Shown: positions 12,107 through 20,306 of the stretch, piece by piece | Position numbering within the stretch: the first letter of the stretch is position 1 | How the letters are laid out: every line of letters begins with the position of its first letter | Source: Raineyella antarctica | GTDB lineage: Bacteria; Actinomycetota; Actinomycetes; Propionibacteriales; Propionibacteriaceae | Direction: 5' to 3' | DNA: 64,000 nucleotides | NCBI RefSeq assembly: GCF_900092135.1 | Contig: NZ_FMYF01000003.1 | Span: 186,001-250,000, forward strand | Notes under the pieces: generated by a model | What the model saw: the letters and a program-made list of their open reading frames with translations, nothing else | The model's database searches: none | What the model was told of the DNA's origin: nothing | Position numbers and translations under genes: made by a program

Positions 12107-12145
12107 TGAACTAACTAGTACATACATCATGAACTGTTTGGTACA
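12107..12145 (-). promoter_or_regulatory. Two tandem operator-like palindromes upstream of the MHS transporter
   Basis: Two 16-bp imperfect palindromes of the form TGAACT-N4-RGTACA lie at 12107-12122 and 12130-12145, with centres 23 bp (about two helical turns) apart. The stretch is much more AT-rich than its surroundings. It sits between the TetR gene and the transporter gene, so it most likely binds the TetR protein and represses the transporter-dehydrogenase transcript. The binding protein is inferred, not shown. Confidence 0.65.
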
Positions 12146-12207
12146 TTCTTGGCAAGACCCAATTCCAAGGAGGTGATGGGATGCTCTGCGACCTGCCGCA
12201 GCAGGCT

Positions 12208-12858
12208 TCAGTCCGTCGTACGCAACCAGGCCAGGATGGCCTCGACGGCGATCCGGCGAGCAGTCGCCCGGTTCTCCGGGGCGGCCATGTCGTGGCCGAA
12301 GCTGGCCTCGATCGTCGGCCGGTTGGTCACCTGGAAGATCGCCCAGGACATCGCCATCAGGTGGACGTCGATGGACCGCACCCCTGGCCGGCGGAACGAA
12401 CCGTCCTCCCAGCCGCGGGCCAGCACCTCGTCGAGCATCGCCAGTACCGGGGTGTTGATCGGGATCTGGCGCTCGGAGGCGCGCAGGTGCTCGGCATGGT
12501 GGATGTTCTCGATCGACACCAGCCGGCCGAGTTCAGGGTGTTCGGCGTGGTAGTCGAAGCCGAACTCGACTATCGTTCGCATCGCCTCGACGGGGGACAG
12601 CGCGGCGAGGTCGAGCTTCTGCTCGGCCCGGCGGATCCCGGCGTACGCCTCCTCCAGCACGGCGGCGTACAGGCCGCCCTTGCCACCGAAGTAGTAGTAG
12701 ATCATCCTCTTGGTGGTCCGGGTCAGCGCGGCGATCTCGTCCACCCTGGCCCCCGACAGGCCCGAGCGCGCGAACTCCGCGGTGGCGACCTGCAGGATCT
12801 CCGCCCTCGTCCGCACCGCATCCCGGGACAGCTCCTCGTCCCGCCGCCCGTTCGCCAC
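12208..12858 (-). CDS. TetR family transcriptional regulator, probable quinate/shikimate repressor
   Basis: 216 residues. The N-terminal helix-turn-helix is RAEILQVATAEFARSGLSGARVDEIAALTRTTKRMIYYYFGGKGGLYAAVLEEAY (about residues 17-70), typical TetR; the rest is a helical ligand-binding domain. GTG start with AGGAGG just upstream. It lies upstream of the transporter-dehydrogenase genes and divergent to dehydroquinase, so local control by quinate, shikimate or a pathway intermediate is the simplest reading. In Corynebacterium the equivalent qsu locus is controlled by a LysR-type protein instead. Confidence 0.85.
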   Translation of the reverse strand: MANGRRDEELSRDAVRTRAEILQVATAEFARSGLSGARVDEIAALTRTTKRMIYYYFGGKGGLYAAVLEEAYAGIRRAEQKLDLAALSPVEAMRTIVEFGFDYHAEHPELGRLVSIENIHHAEHLRASERQIPINTPVLAMLDEVLARGWEDGSFRRPGVRSIDVHLMAMSWAIFQVTNRPTIEASFGHDMAAPENRATARRIAVEAILAWLRTTD

Positions 12859-12873
12859 CGTTCCTCCTCATCC

Positions 12874-12888
12874 GCCACCACTGGTGGC
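12874..12888. promoter_or_regulatory. Perfect 7+1+7 palindrome in the tetR-dehydroquinase divergent promoter region
   Basis: GCCACCA-C-TGGTGGC lies in the 65-bp gap between the divergent regulator and dehydroquinase genes. Its position suits an operator acting on both promoters. Its sequence differs from the TGAACT-type sites upstream of the transporter, so the same protein may not bind both. Chance occurrence is possible in GC-rich DNA. Confidence 0.4.
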
Positions 12889-12923
12889 CCCAGTCTGACA
12901 TCGAACCCGATCGGAGCCGAATC

Positions 12924-13373
12924 ATGACCCCCTACCTCGCCGTCCTCAACGGACCCAACCTCAACCTGCTCGGCCAGCGCCAACCGGAGGTGTACGGCCA
13001 CGACACCCTCGCCGACGTCGAGGCGCTCTGCACCGACAGCGCCCGCGCCGCCGGGTTCGGCGTCCGCTGCGTGCAGAGCAACCACGAGGGCGTCCTCCTC
13101 GACGCGATCCACGAGATGCGCACCAAGGCGGCCGGCTTCGTGGTCAACGCCGGTGCGTTCACGCACACCTCGGTGGCGCTGCGCGACGCGCTGGTCACCG
13201 TCACCGGCCCGCTGGTCGAGGTGCACATCTCGAACGTGCACGCCCGCGAGCCGTTCCGGCACCACTCCTACCTGTCCGACATCGCGGACGCGGTGATCGT
13301 CGGGTGCGGCATCGAGGGCTACCGCTTCGCCGTGGAACGGATCGCGACCCTGGTGGGGCGTCACCGTGCGTAA
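12924..13373 (+). CDS. aroQ: 3-Dehydroquinate dehydratase, type II
   Basis: Interconverts 3-dehydroquinate and 3-dehydroshikimate. 149 residues, normal for the dodecameric type II enzyme. Diagnostic segments are LNGPNLNLLGQRQPEVYG with the catalytic loop Arg and Tyr, FVVNAGAFTHTSVALRDAL, and VEVHISNVHAREPFRHHSYLSDIA with the catalytic His. GGAG lies eight bases before the ATG. It overlaps the next gene by 8 bp, which points to a catabolic QsuC-like role here. Confidence 0.95.
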   Translation: MTPYLAVLNGPNLNLLGQRQPEVYGHDTLADVEALCTDSARAAGFGVRCVQSNHEGVLLDAIHEMRTKAAGFVVNAGAFTHTSVALRDALVTVTGPLVEVHISNVHAREPFRHHSYLSDIADAVIVGCGIEGYRFAVERIATLVGRHRA

Positions 13374-15171
13374 GGCCATCGCCACCGTCTCGGTCGGCGG
13401 GACCCTCGACCGCAAGCTCGAGGCGATCTCGGCGGCCCGCTTCGACGGGATCGAACTGTTCGACGCGGATCTGGTGTCCAGCCCGCTCTCCCCCGCCGAG
13501 ATGGTCGCGCGGTGCGCCGACCTGGGCCTGGCGATCGACCTGTTCCAGCCGATCCGCGACGTCGAGGGCACACCGCCCGACCAGTTCGACGCGGTACTGC
13601 ACCGGGTCCGGGCCAAGTTCGAGGTGATGGGACTGCTCGGCGTCGACCGGGCGCTGGTCTGCTCCTCGGTACGACCCGACGCCGTGGAGGACCGCGACCT
13701 GATGGCCGAGCAGCTCGCCGCCGTCGCGGGCGTCGCCGCGGAGGCGGGGATCCGGGTCGGCTACGAGGCACTGGCGTGGGGACGCACCACCAGCCGGTTC
13801 GCCGAGGCCTGGGACGTCGTACGCCGGGTGGACCACCCGCACCTGGGCGTCGTGGTGGACACCTTCCACATGCTCGCCCGCGGGGACGGTCCGGAGGCTC
13901 TGGCCGACGTGCCCGGGGACCGGATCACCTTCCTGCAGATCGCCGACGCCCCGCGGCTGGGCATGCACATCCTCGACTGGTCCCGGCACTTCCGCTGCTT
14001 CCCCGGCCAGGGCAACCTGGACGTCGCACCGCTGGTGGCCGACGTGCTCCGGCGGGGCTATCGCGGGCCGCTGTCCCTGGAGGTCTTCAGCGACGTCGTG
14101 CGCGAGGCCGACCCCCGGACCACCGCCCTCGACGCGATGCGCTCGCTGCTGCACCTGGAGGAGGAGCTGCGCGGCTGGTGGGACGCCCCCGAGCACGCCG
14201 GCGAGCGGCCGCGGATCGACCTGTTCGACCCGCCGGCCGCGCCGACCCGGGTGGACCCGGCCTGGGTGGAGATCTCCACCGGCGGTCCGGGCCCGGCCCG
14301 CGAGCTGGAGGACCTGCTCGGGGCGCTCGGGTTCACCGGCGCGGGGCAGGGCCGCTGGCACAACGGCGCGGCGACGGTCCTGCCGGACGACTCGCCGACC
14401 GATCGGCCGGCCGCCGTGACCGCGCTGGGCGTGGCGGTCGCCGAGCCGACCGACGTCACCACCCGGGCCGAGGCGATGCTGTGGCCGCGGGTCCGGGGTG
14501 GCCGCCCCGGCCTGGACTCCCCCAGCGGGCTGTCGGTCTACCTGGAGCCGAGCGCGACGCTCGCCCCGGGCCCGGGAGACTGGCTGGGCATCGACCATGT
14601 GGGCGCCTCGGTGGACCCGAACCTGCTGCCCGCCGAGCAGTCCTTCTTCCGTACGGTGCTGGGGATGCGGGCCGGCGACATGACCGAGTTCATCCAGCCG
14701 AACGGGCGGATGCGCAGCCGCCCGGTGACCCCCGCCGAGGGCGATCTGCGGGTCATCCTCTCGGTCGACGACGGCACCCGCCCGGACGAGGCCCGGCGCG
14801 GGCTGAACCAGGTCGCCTTCGCGGTGCCGGACGTCGTCGCCGTGGTGCGCCGGGTCCGGGCGGCCGGCCTGGAGCTGATGCCGGTGCCGGACAACTACTA
14901 CGTCGACCTGGCGGCGCGCTTCGACCTGCCGGAGGCGCAGCTGGAGCTGCTACGCGAGCACGGGGTGCTGTACGACCGCGGCCCGCAGGGCGAGCTGCTG
15001 CACGTCTATACCCCTGTCCTGGGGAACGGCTTCTACCTGGAGATGCTGCAGCGGATCGACGGCTACCGCGGGTACGGGGCGCCGAACACGCAGATCCGGC
15101 TGGCCGCGCACTCCCGTCAGCGCTTCCTGCCGCGGGACCGTCCCCAGGGCCGGCCGGTCCAGGCCAGGTAG
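13366..15171 (+). CDS. qsuB: Fused 3-dehydroshikimate dehydratase / HPPD-like (VOC) protein, QuiC/QsuB type
   Basis: Converts 3-dehydroshikimate to protocatechuate. 601 residues: the N-terminal half (about 1-280) is a sugar-phosphate isomerase-type TIM barrel with metal ligands in YEALAWGR, VVDTFHML and LSLEVFSD; the C-terminal half has vicinal-oxygen-chelate folds like 4-hydroxyphenylpyruvate dioxygenase (GIDHVGASVDPNLLPAEQSFFRTVLGM ... HVYTPVLGNGFYLEMLQRIDGY). This fusion matches QsuB of Corynebacterium and QuiC1 of Pseudomonas. GTG start overlaps dehydroquinase, implying coupled translation. The 3' end overlaps the convergent ABC1 kinase gene by 55 bp. No protocatechuate ring-cleavage genes lie in the window. 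Confidence 0.9.
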   Translation: MRKAIATVSVGGTLDRKLEAISAARFDGIELFDADLVSSPLSPAEMVARCADLGLAIDLFQPIRDVEGTPPDQFDAVLHRVRAKFEVMGLLGVDRALVCSSVRPDAVEDRDLMAEQLAAVAGVAAEAGIRVGYEALAWGRTTSRFAEAWDVVRRVDHPHLGVVVDTFHMLARGDGPEALADVPGDRITFLQIADAPRLGMHILDWSRHFRCFPGQGNLDVAPLVADVLRRGYRGPLSLEVFSDVVREADPRTTALDAMRSLLHLEEELRGWWDAPEHAGERPRIDLFDPPAAPTRVDPAWVEISTGGPGPARELEDLLGALGFTGAGQGRWHNGAATVLPDDSPTDRPAAVTALGVAVAEPTDVTTRAEAMLWPRVRGGRPGLDSPSGLSVYLEPSATLAPGPGDWLGIDHVGASVDPNLLPAEQSFFRTVLGMRAGDMTEFIQPNGRMRSRPVTPAEGDLRVILSVDDGTRPDEARRGLNQVAFAVPDVVAVVRRVRAAGLELMPVPDNYYVDLAARFDLPEAQLELLREHGVLYDRGPQGELLHVYTPVLGNGFYLEMLQRIDGYRGYGAPNTQIRLAAHSRQRFLPRDRPQGRPVQAR

Positions 15172-16784
15172 CCGCCGGTGGCACCGAGGATCGCCCACAT
15201 CGTGCCCAGCACCGGGCCTGCGAACCGGCCGAGCTTCTCGGTGTTGGCGACCAGGATGTTCGAGCCGCCGCCGATCATCGCCGAGACGATCAGCCCGAGG
15301 ATGAGCCGGTCGGTCATCCCCTCGGCCCGGCTCATCAGGGGGGCGAGCTCGTCGGCGTTGATCTTGATGTCGACCCCTTCCCGGTCGAGCCGGTCCAGCA
15401 GCCGGCGGGCGTACGTGGGCAGCTCGGCGCTGAACATCACCGCGTCCAGCGTCGCCTCCCGGGCCCGCCCCGCCCAGCTGCGCGGGTCGAGCTGCTGCAG
15501 CAGCAGGTGCTCGGCGAACGGGTTGAGGGCGTCCTCGAGCCGGAAGGTGGGATCGAGGCGCCGGCCCAGGCCGTCGGCGATGGCGAGCATCCGGACCAGC
15601 AGCACGATGTCGGCGGGCAGCGCGAGCCGCTGGCTGCGGACGATCCGGAACAGGTAGCTGCCGATCTCGACGGCCCGGATGTCGGCCAGCCGACGCCCCT
15701 CCATCGCGCTGAGCAGGCCGGTGACCTCCTTGCGCAGGGCGGCCCGGTCCAGCACGCCGCGGGGCGGGGCGAGGGTGACCAGCGCCTCGGCCACCACGCT
15801 CGGGTCGTTGCGGAACATCCCGACGATGATCGTGGCGAAGTGCCGGGCCATCGACGGGGTCATCGTCCCGATCATGCCGAAGTCGATCACCCCGATCGTG
15901 CCATCAGGCTCCACGAAGAGGTTGCCCGAGTGCGGGTCGGCGTGGAAGCGGCCCAGTTCGAAGACCATCCGCAGCAGCATCTCGCAGCTGCGCAGCGCCA
16001 GCGAGTGCCGGTCGATCCCGGCCGCGTCCAGTGCGGCGACGTCCTCGATCCGGATGCCGTGCAGCCGCTCCATGGTCAGCACCCGGGTCGAACTGGTGTC
16101 CCAGTGGATCCAGGGGATGTGGATCCGGGCGTCGCCGGCGAAGTAGCGGCCGAACTCCTCGCAGGCGTGCGCCTCGATGCCGTAGTCCATCTCGTCGCGC
16201 AGCGAGCGGCTGAACTCCTCGACCAGTCCGACGATGCCGATATCGGCGAAGAAGCCGGAGTTGCGGGTCAGGTGCCGGGCGATGTTGCCGAGGATCTCCA
16301 GGTCCTGGTTGACCCGGTCGACGACGCCGGGCTTGCGGACCTTGACCACCACCTCGCGGCCGTCGTGCAGGATCGCCGCGTGCACCTGCCCGATCGAGGC
16401 GGTCGCGATCGGGATCTCGTCGAACTCGGCGAACAGTTCCCCGGCGTCGGCCCCCAGGTCGGCGCGCAGCACCGAGCGGATGTCGGCGACCGGCACCGGC
16501 GGCTCGCTGTCGGTCAGGGTGTCCAGCGCGTCGCAGTAGGCATCCGGCAGCAGGTCGCGGCGCATGGAGAGCGCCTGGCCGAGCTTGATGTACGTGGTGC
16601 CCAGGTCGCGCAGCGTCTGGACCAGGATCTCGGGCCGGATGTCGTCGTGGTCACGCGGGTTGACGAAGCCATGGCCGAGCGCGGGCAGCCAGCGGCCGAG
16701 ACCGGCCTGGTAGGCCGTCGCGTACAGACCGTTGCGGGAGAGCACCTGCGCGATCTCCCTGTACCTCTGCAGGTGACCGGGCAT
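15117..16784 (-). CDS. ABC1/UbiB-family atypical protein kinase-like protein
   Basis: 555 residues of the ABC1/ADCK/UbiB family, which in other organisms supports quinone or isoprenoid lipid metabolism; the function in actinobacteria is uncertain. Family features: the KxGQ segment YIKLGQALSMRRDLLP, the nucleotide-binding IATASIGQVHAA and VVVKVRKPGV, and the catalytic-loop segment GRFHADPHSGNLFVEPDGTIGVIDFGMIG. Two hydrophobic helices at the C-terminus probably anchor it in the membrane. Start at ATG 16784; an ATG at 16799 is an alternative. Only about 20-30 bp separate it from the divergent GH31 gene. Confidence 0.88.
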   Translation of the reverse strand: MPGHLQRYREIAQVLSRNGLYATAYQAGLGRWLPALGHGFVNPRDHDDIRPEILVQTLRDLGTTYIKLGQALSMRRDLLPDAYCDALDTLTDSEPPVPVADIRSVLRADLGADAGELFAEFDEIPIATASIGQVHAAILHDGREVVVKVRKPGVVDRVNQDLEILGNIARHLTRNSGFFADIGIVGLVEEFSRSLRDEMDYGIEAHACEEFGRYFAGDARIHIPWIHWDTSSTRVLTMERLHGIRIEDVAALDAAGIDRHSLALRSCEMLLRMVFELGRFHADPHSGNLFVEPDGTIGVIDFGMIGTMTPSMARHFATIIVGMFRNDPSVVAEALVTLAPPRGVLDRAALRKEVTGLLSAMEGRRLADIRAVEIGSYLFRIVRSQRLALPADIVLLVRMLAIADGLGRRLDPTFRLEDALNPFAEHLLLQQLDPRSWAGRAREATLDAVMFSAELPTYARRLLDRLDREGVDIKINADELAPLMSRAEGMTDRLILGLIVSAMIGGGSNILVANTEKLGRFAGPVLGTMWAILGATGGYLAWTGRPWGRSRGRKR

Positions 16785-16814
16785 GTCCCCACCGTACATG
16801 CGACGATGTCCAGC

Positions 16815-18947
16815 ATGCGGCTGAACCGTCGGGCGGCGCTGGGACTGGGTGGTGGCGTGGTGGCGGTGGGTGCCCTGGCCACGGCCGGGGTGGAACTGCG
16901 CGGTCCGTACCGGCCGACGCCCGGCCTCCCGCACGGCGGCTGGGACCCCGGCCAGGCCGCGGGCGACTACCCGATCGGGCGCCACCTGGTCGAGCTCGGC
17001 CGGACCTTCCGGGTACTGCACGACGGCGTCCCGGTGTGGTGGTCGAGCACCGGCGTACTCGCCGCCGGACGCGGCGGCCTGGACTGGGTCGACGTACACG
17101 GCCACTTCAGCCGGCACCGCCGGCTCGACGCGCTCTGGGTCGACGTCGTGTGCCGGACGGCCACCCTGACGTCGCCCGAGGAACTGCTGCTGATCGGCGT
17201 GCTGGGCGTACGGGGCGGTGAGCACCTGCCCTGGCGGATGACGCTGCGCTCGGCCGGCGACGTGCTCGACGTGGACGTCTCGGTGCCGGGGACCGACCTG
17301 GTGGTGCTGCGCTCCGACCTGGCCCGCGACGAGGGGGTGCACGGGCTGGGCGAGCAGTTCACCGACTTCGACCTGCGCGGCCGGCAGGTGGTGCTGGTGA
17401 CCCGCGAGCAGGGCGTCGGGCGCGGCAAGCAGCCGCTCACCGTGCTGTCCGAGCAGACCAAGGGGGCCGGTGGCTCGCCGACCACCACGTACGCCCCGAT
17501 GCCGGCCCTGGTCACCGACGCGCTGCGAGGCCTGGCCTGGGAGCAGGACGAGGTCGCCGAGGTCGACCTGCGCGGCGACCGGCTGGACGTGGGCGTGTGG
17601 TCGGACCGGATCCGCGGCCACTGGCGGACCGCCGCCACCCCGGGAGAGCTGGTCCGTACGCCCCACGACGCGCTGCCGGCCTGGACCGGCGAGGGCGCCA
17701 TCATCAGCCTGCAGGGCGGGACCGACGAGGTGCGCCGCAAGCTGGCCGCCCTCGACGGGGCCCGGATCGCCGGGGTCTGGGTGCAGGACTGGGTGGGCCG
17801 GCGAACCACGAACTTCGGCAGCCGGTTGTGGTGGACCTGGGAGCTGGACCGGCAGCACTACCCGGGCTGGGAGGAACTGGTCGCCGAACTCACCGCCCGC
17901 GACATCCGGGTACTCACCTACGTCAACCCCTTCGTGGTCGACCCCGGCGAGAAGCCCGGCGGGGTGCGCCGCAACCTGTACCAGGAGGCGCTGGCGCGCG
18001 ACTTCCTGGTCGGCCATCCCGGCGGTGGCCCCTATGTTCTGGACCAGGACGGCTTCAACGCCAGCCTGGTCGACCTGACCAACCCGGCGGCGTACGCGTG
18101 GTTCGCGGAGGTCCTCGCCGCGCTGCCCGGGACCGGCGGCTGGATGGCCGACTTCGGGGAGTCGCTGCCGTTCGACGCGGTCCTGCACGACGGGGATCCG
18201 CGCGAGTTGCACAACCGCTGGCCGCAGCTGTGGGAGGAGCTGAACACCTCGGTCCGGGGCCCGGAGGACTTCGTCTTCCACCGGTCGGCCTGGCGCGGGT
18301 CGCGGGCGCCGCACTGGGCCGGGGACCAGTTGATGTCCTGGGACCGGCACGACGGGATGGCCTCGGCGCTGCTCGGCATCCTCGCCGGGGGCGTCAGCGG
18401 GTTGCCGGTCAACCACACCGACGTCGGCGGCTACACCTCGCTGCCGCAGGCCGTGATCCGGACCCGCCGGGACGCCGAACTGCTGCTGCGCTGGAGCGAG
18501 TGGTCGGTGTGGTCCCCGGTGCTGCGCACCCACGAGGGCAACCGTCCGGAGGAGAACGCCCAGGTGTACGACGCGGACGTCGCGCCGGGCTTCGCCCAGC
18601 AGACCCGGGTGTTCGCCGAACTTGCCTCCTACCGGGCCGGGGTGGTCGCCGACGAGGTCCCCGCGATGCGGCACTGCTGGCTGGAGGCACCCGGCACCGG
18701 GGCCGCGCGGCGCGATGACCAGTACTTCTTCGGGCGCAGCTTCCTGGTCGCCCCGGTGCTCGAGCCCGGCAAGGGCGGCCGGGACGTCGCGCTGCCGCCC
18801 GGCCGCTGGGTGCTGGTCTGGACCGGCGAGGAGTTCGATGGGGACCGGGTGGTCAGGATCCGCTCACTGGTGGGCCAGCCCCCGGTCCTGCACCGCGCCG
18901 AGGACGCCGCTGCTGCTGGTATCGCTGCCCGGATCCGCCTGCTCTGA
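16815..18947 (+). CDS. Exported GH31 glycosidase, sulfoquinovosidase (YihQ)-like
   Basis: The N-terminus LNRRAALGLGGGVVAVGALATAG is a plausible Tat signal, so the enzyme is probably exported. The GH31 domain resembles E. coli YihQ closely, with nucleophile Asp in GGWMADFGE (about residue 446) and acid/base Asp in WAGDQL (about 504). Residues that in YihQ bind the sulfonate of sulfoquinovose appear conserved: Gln in LQGGT, Gln in WVQDW, Arg and Trp in SRLWWTW, Tyr in GGYT. That comparison is from memory and needs an alignment. It would release sulfoquinovose from plant sulfolipid. No sulfoquinovose-catabolic genes are adjacent. Start may be ATG 16806 instead. Confidence 0.8.
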   Translation: MRLNRRAALGLGGGVVAVGALATAGVELRGPYRPTPGLPHGGWDPGQAAGDYPIGRHLVELGRTFRVLHDGVPVWWSSTGVLAAGRGGLDWVDVHGHFSRHRRLDALWVDVVCRTATLTSPEELLLIGVLGVRGGEHLPWRMTLRSAGDVLDVDVSVPGTDLVVLRSDLARDEGVHGLGEQFTDFDLRGRQVVLVTREQGVGRGKQPLTVLSEQTKGAGGSPTTTYAPMPALVTDALRGLAWEQDEVAEVDLRGDRLDVGVWSDRIRGHWRTAATPGELVRTPHDALPAWTGEGAIISLQGGTDEVRRKLAALDGARIAGVWVQDWVGRRTTNFGSRLWWTWELDRQHYPGWEELVAELTARDIRVLTYVNPFVVDPGEKPGGVRRNLYQEALARDFLVGHPGGGPYVLDQDGFNASLVDLTNPAAYAWFAEVLAALPGTGGWMADFGESLPFDAVLHDGDPRELHNRWPQLWEELNTSVRGPEDFVFHRSAWRGSRAPHWAGDQLMSWDRHDGMASALLGILAGGVSGLPVNHTDVGGYTSLPQAVIRTRRDAELLLRWSEWSVWSPVLRTHEGNRPEENAQVYDADVAPGFAQQTRVFAELASYRAGVVADEVPAMRHCWLEAPGTGAARRDDQYFFGRSFLVAPVLEPGKGGRDVALPPGRWVLVWTGEEFDGDRVVRIRSLVGQPPVLHRAEDAAAAGIAARIRLL

Positions 18948-19100
18948 CCGGGACGGCCCCGGCGTACGGACGCCGAACCACACCGCCGCGAGCAGGAAGG
19001 CGACCCCGAAGGCCATCCGGCCGGGCGCGGGCAGCCAGAACTGCGGCAGGACCAGGTAGACGGCCATCAGGAGGCCGGCGATCAGGGCAGCAGAACGCAT
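18864..19100 (-). CDS. Small membrane protein (78 aa) behind a palindromic operator
   Basis: 78 residues with two hydrophobic helices (about residues 4-22 and 29-46) and a short polar tail. AGGATC lies upstream of the ATG as a plausible SD. The last 84 bp overlap the convergent GH31 gene. A perfect 17-bp palindrome lies just upstream, implying dedicated transcriptional control. No family recognised; no regulator gene is adjacent. Confidence 0.65.
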   Translation of the reverse strand: MRSAALIAGLLMAVYLVLPQFWLPAPGRMAFGVAFLLAAVWFGVRTPGPSRSEQADPGSDTSSSGVLGAVQDRGLAHQ

Positions 19101-19113
19101 CAGTGATCCTTTC

Positions 19114-19130
19114 AGAGAGCAGTGCTCTCT
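19114..19130 (-). promoter_or_regulatory. Perfect palindromic operator AGAGAGCA-g-TGCTCTCT
   Basis: An 8+1+8 bp perfect inverted repeat, 13 bp upstream of the small membrane protein start. AGAGCA/TGCTCT-type palindromes are typical binding sites of TetR-family repressors. No TetR gene adjoins it, so it would be bound by a regulator encoded elsewhere. Confidence 0.6.
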
Positions 19131-19196
19131 CAGCATGCCACGGACCAGGGCCGTCCGTCCCTGTCGAGGGTCGATCCGGCGACCTAGACTGGACGC

Positions 19197-20303
19197 ATGA
19201 ACCCCCAGGGTCGAACTCGACGCACCCGATGGATGGCGGCTGCCTCCACCGTGGCACTCCTCGGCGGCGGGGCCGTCGTGGCTACCTCCGCGCAGGCTTC
19301 CCCCAGCCTGCCGCCGCGCACGGCCGAGCAGTTGCTGGTCGACGTCCAGTCCCCCACCGTCCAGGCCCTGAGCGGAACCGTGCAGACCTCTGCCGACCTG
19401 GGCCTGCCCGCCCTGCCCACCGGCACGGGCACCTCCAGCAGCGACCCGACCGCCCTGCTGTCCGGCGACAACACCGTCCGTGTCTGGCTGGACGGCCAGG
19501 ACCGCAGCCGGGTCTCGGTGATCGGCTCCAACGAGGAGACCTCGATCATCCACAACGGCTCCGACGTGTGGACCTACTCCAGCGCTGACCGCACCGCCAA
19601 GCACCTGACCGCCAACCGTACGGCGACCGAGCACCAGCCCACCCCGGTGCCCTCGGGCGCCCCGACCACGCCGCAGCAGGCCGCCCAGCAGGTCCTCGCG
19701 GCGATGGACCCGAGCACCACCGTCACCACCTCGGGGACCGCCCGGGTGGCGGGCCGGGACGCGTACGAGCTGGTCCTCACCCCCGCCGCGACCGAGGACA
19801 CCCTGGTGCAGTCGGTCACCTTCGCGATCGACGCCGAGACCCACCTGGTCCTCGACGTGACCGTGCTGGGCAAGGGTGTCGACAAGCCTGCCCTCCAGGT
19901 CGGCTACTCGAAGATCGACTACACCTCCCCGGACGCCGGCCTGTTCACGTTCACCGCCCCGGCCGGCACCACCGTCCAGGAGGTGGCTCCGCCGACGCAG
20001 GCCGACAAGCAGGCGCCCACGGATGCCACGAAGACCGACCAGGCCAAGCCCACGGTCGTCGGCGACGGCTGGGACACGGTGGTCGTGACGAAGACCGGAT
20101 CGGCGCTGACCTCCACGTCGGGCACCGACAACGCCCAGGCCCAGCAGGCCAAGGCCCTGCTCGACTCGCTGCCGCGGGTCAGCGGTGACTGGGGCAGCGG
20201 ACGGCTGCTGACCGGCACCCTGTTCTCCGCCGTCCTCACCGATGACGGACGGGTCGCCGTCGGTGCCGTCCCCGCCGATCGCCTGTACGCCGCGCTGCGC
20301 TGA
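19197..20303 (+). CDS. LolA/DUF2092-like secreted protein
   Basis: 368 residues with a signal peptide (basic MNPQGRTRRTRW, hydrophobic core, AQA-S cleavage-like site near residue 34). The body resembles the LolA/RseB-type lipid- or lipoprotein-binding fold (DUF2092) found in actinobacterial secreted proteins: VRVWLDGQDRSRVSVIGSNEETSIIHNGSDVWTYSS and later ITYxxPDAGLFTFTAPAGTTV-like segments. It precedes an ABC-2 exporter pair by 3 bp, so it is probably the extracytoplasmic partner of that exporter. TAGACT six bases before the ATG, with no SD, suggests a leaderless transcript for the three-gene operon. Confidence 0.75.
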   Translation: MNPQGRTRRTRWMAAASTVALLGGGAVVATSAQASPSLPPRTAEQLLVDVQSPTVQALSGTVQTSADLGLPALPTGTGTSSSDPTALLSGDNTVRVWLDGQDRSRVSVIGSNEETSIIHNGSDVWTYSSADRTAKHLTANRTATEHQPTPVPSGAPTTPQQAAQQVLAAMDPSTTVTTSGTARVAGRDAYELVLTPAATEDTLVQSVTFAIDAETHLVLDVTVLGKGVDKPALQVGYSKIDYTSPDAGLFTFTAPAGTTVQEVAPPTQADKQAPTDATKTDQAKPTVVGDGWDTVVVTKTGSALTSTSGTDNAQAQQAKALLDSLPRVSGDWGSGRLLTGTLFSAVLTDDGRVAVGAVPADRLYAALR

Positions 20304-20306
20304 CCG

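Noticed and set aside
12181-12927. 248-codon + strand ORF behind the perfect SD
   Set aside because: As a protein it is only the antisense reading of tetR; the SD itself is kept as a finding.
13512-16814. Upstream extension of the GH31 frame
   Set aside because: It shadows the qsuB-like and ABC1 genes; the Tat signal at 16815 marks the true N-terminus.
16785-18674. N-terminal extension of the ABC1-kinase frame to 18674
   Set aside because: The extension is antisense to the GH31 gene and has no kinase-family similarity; the family N-terminus begins at 16784.
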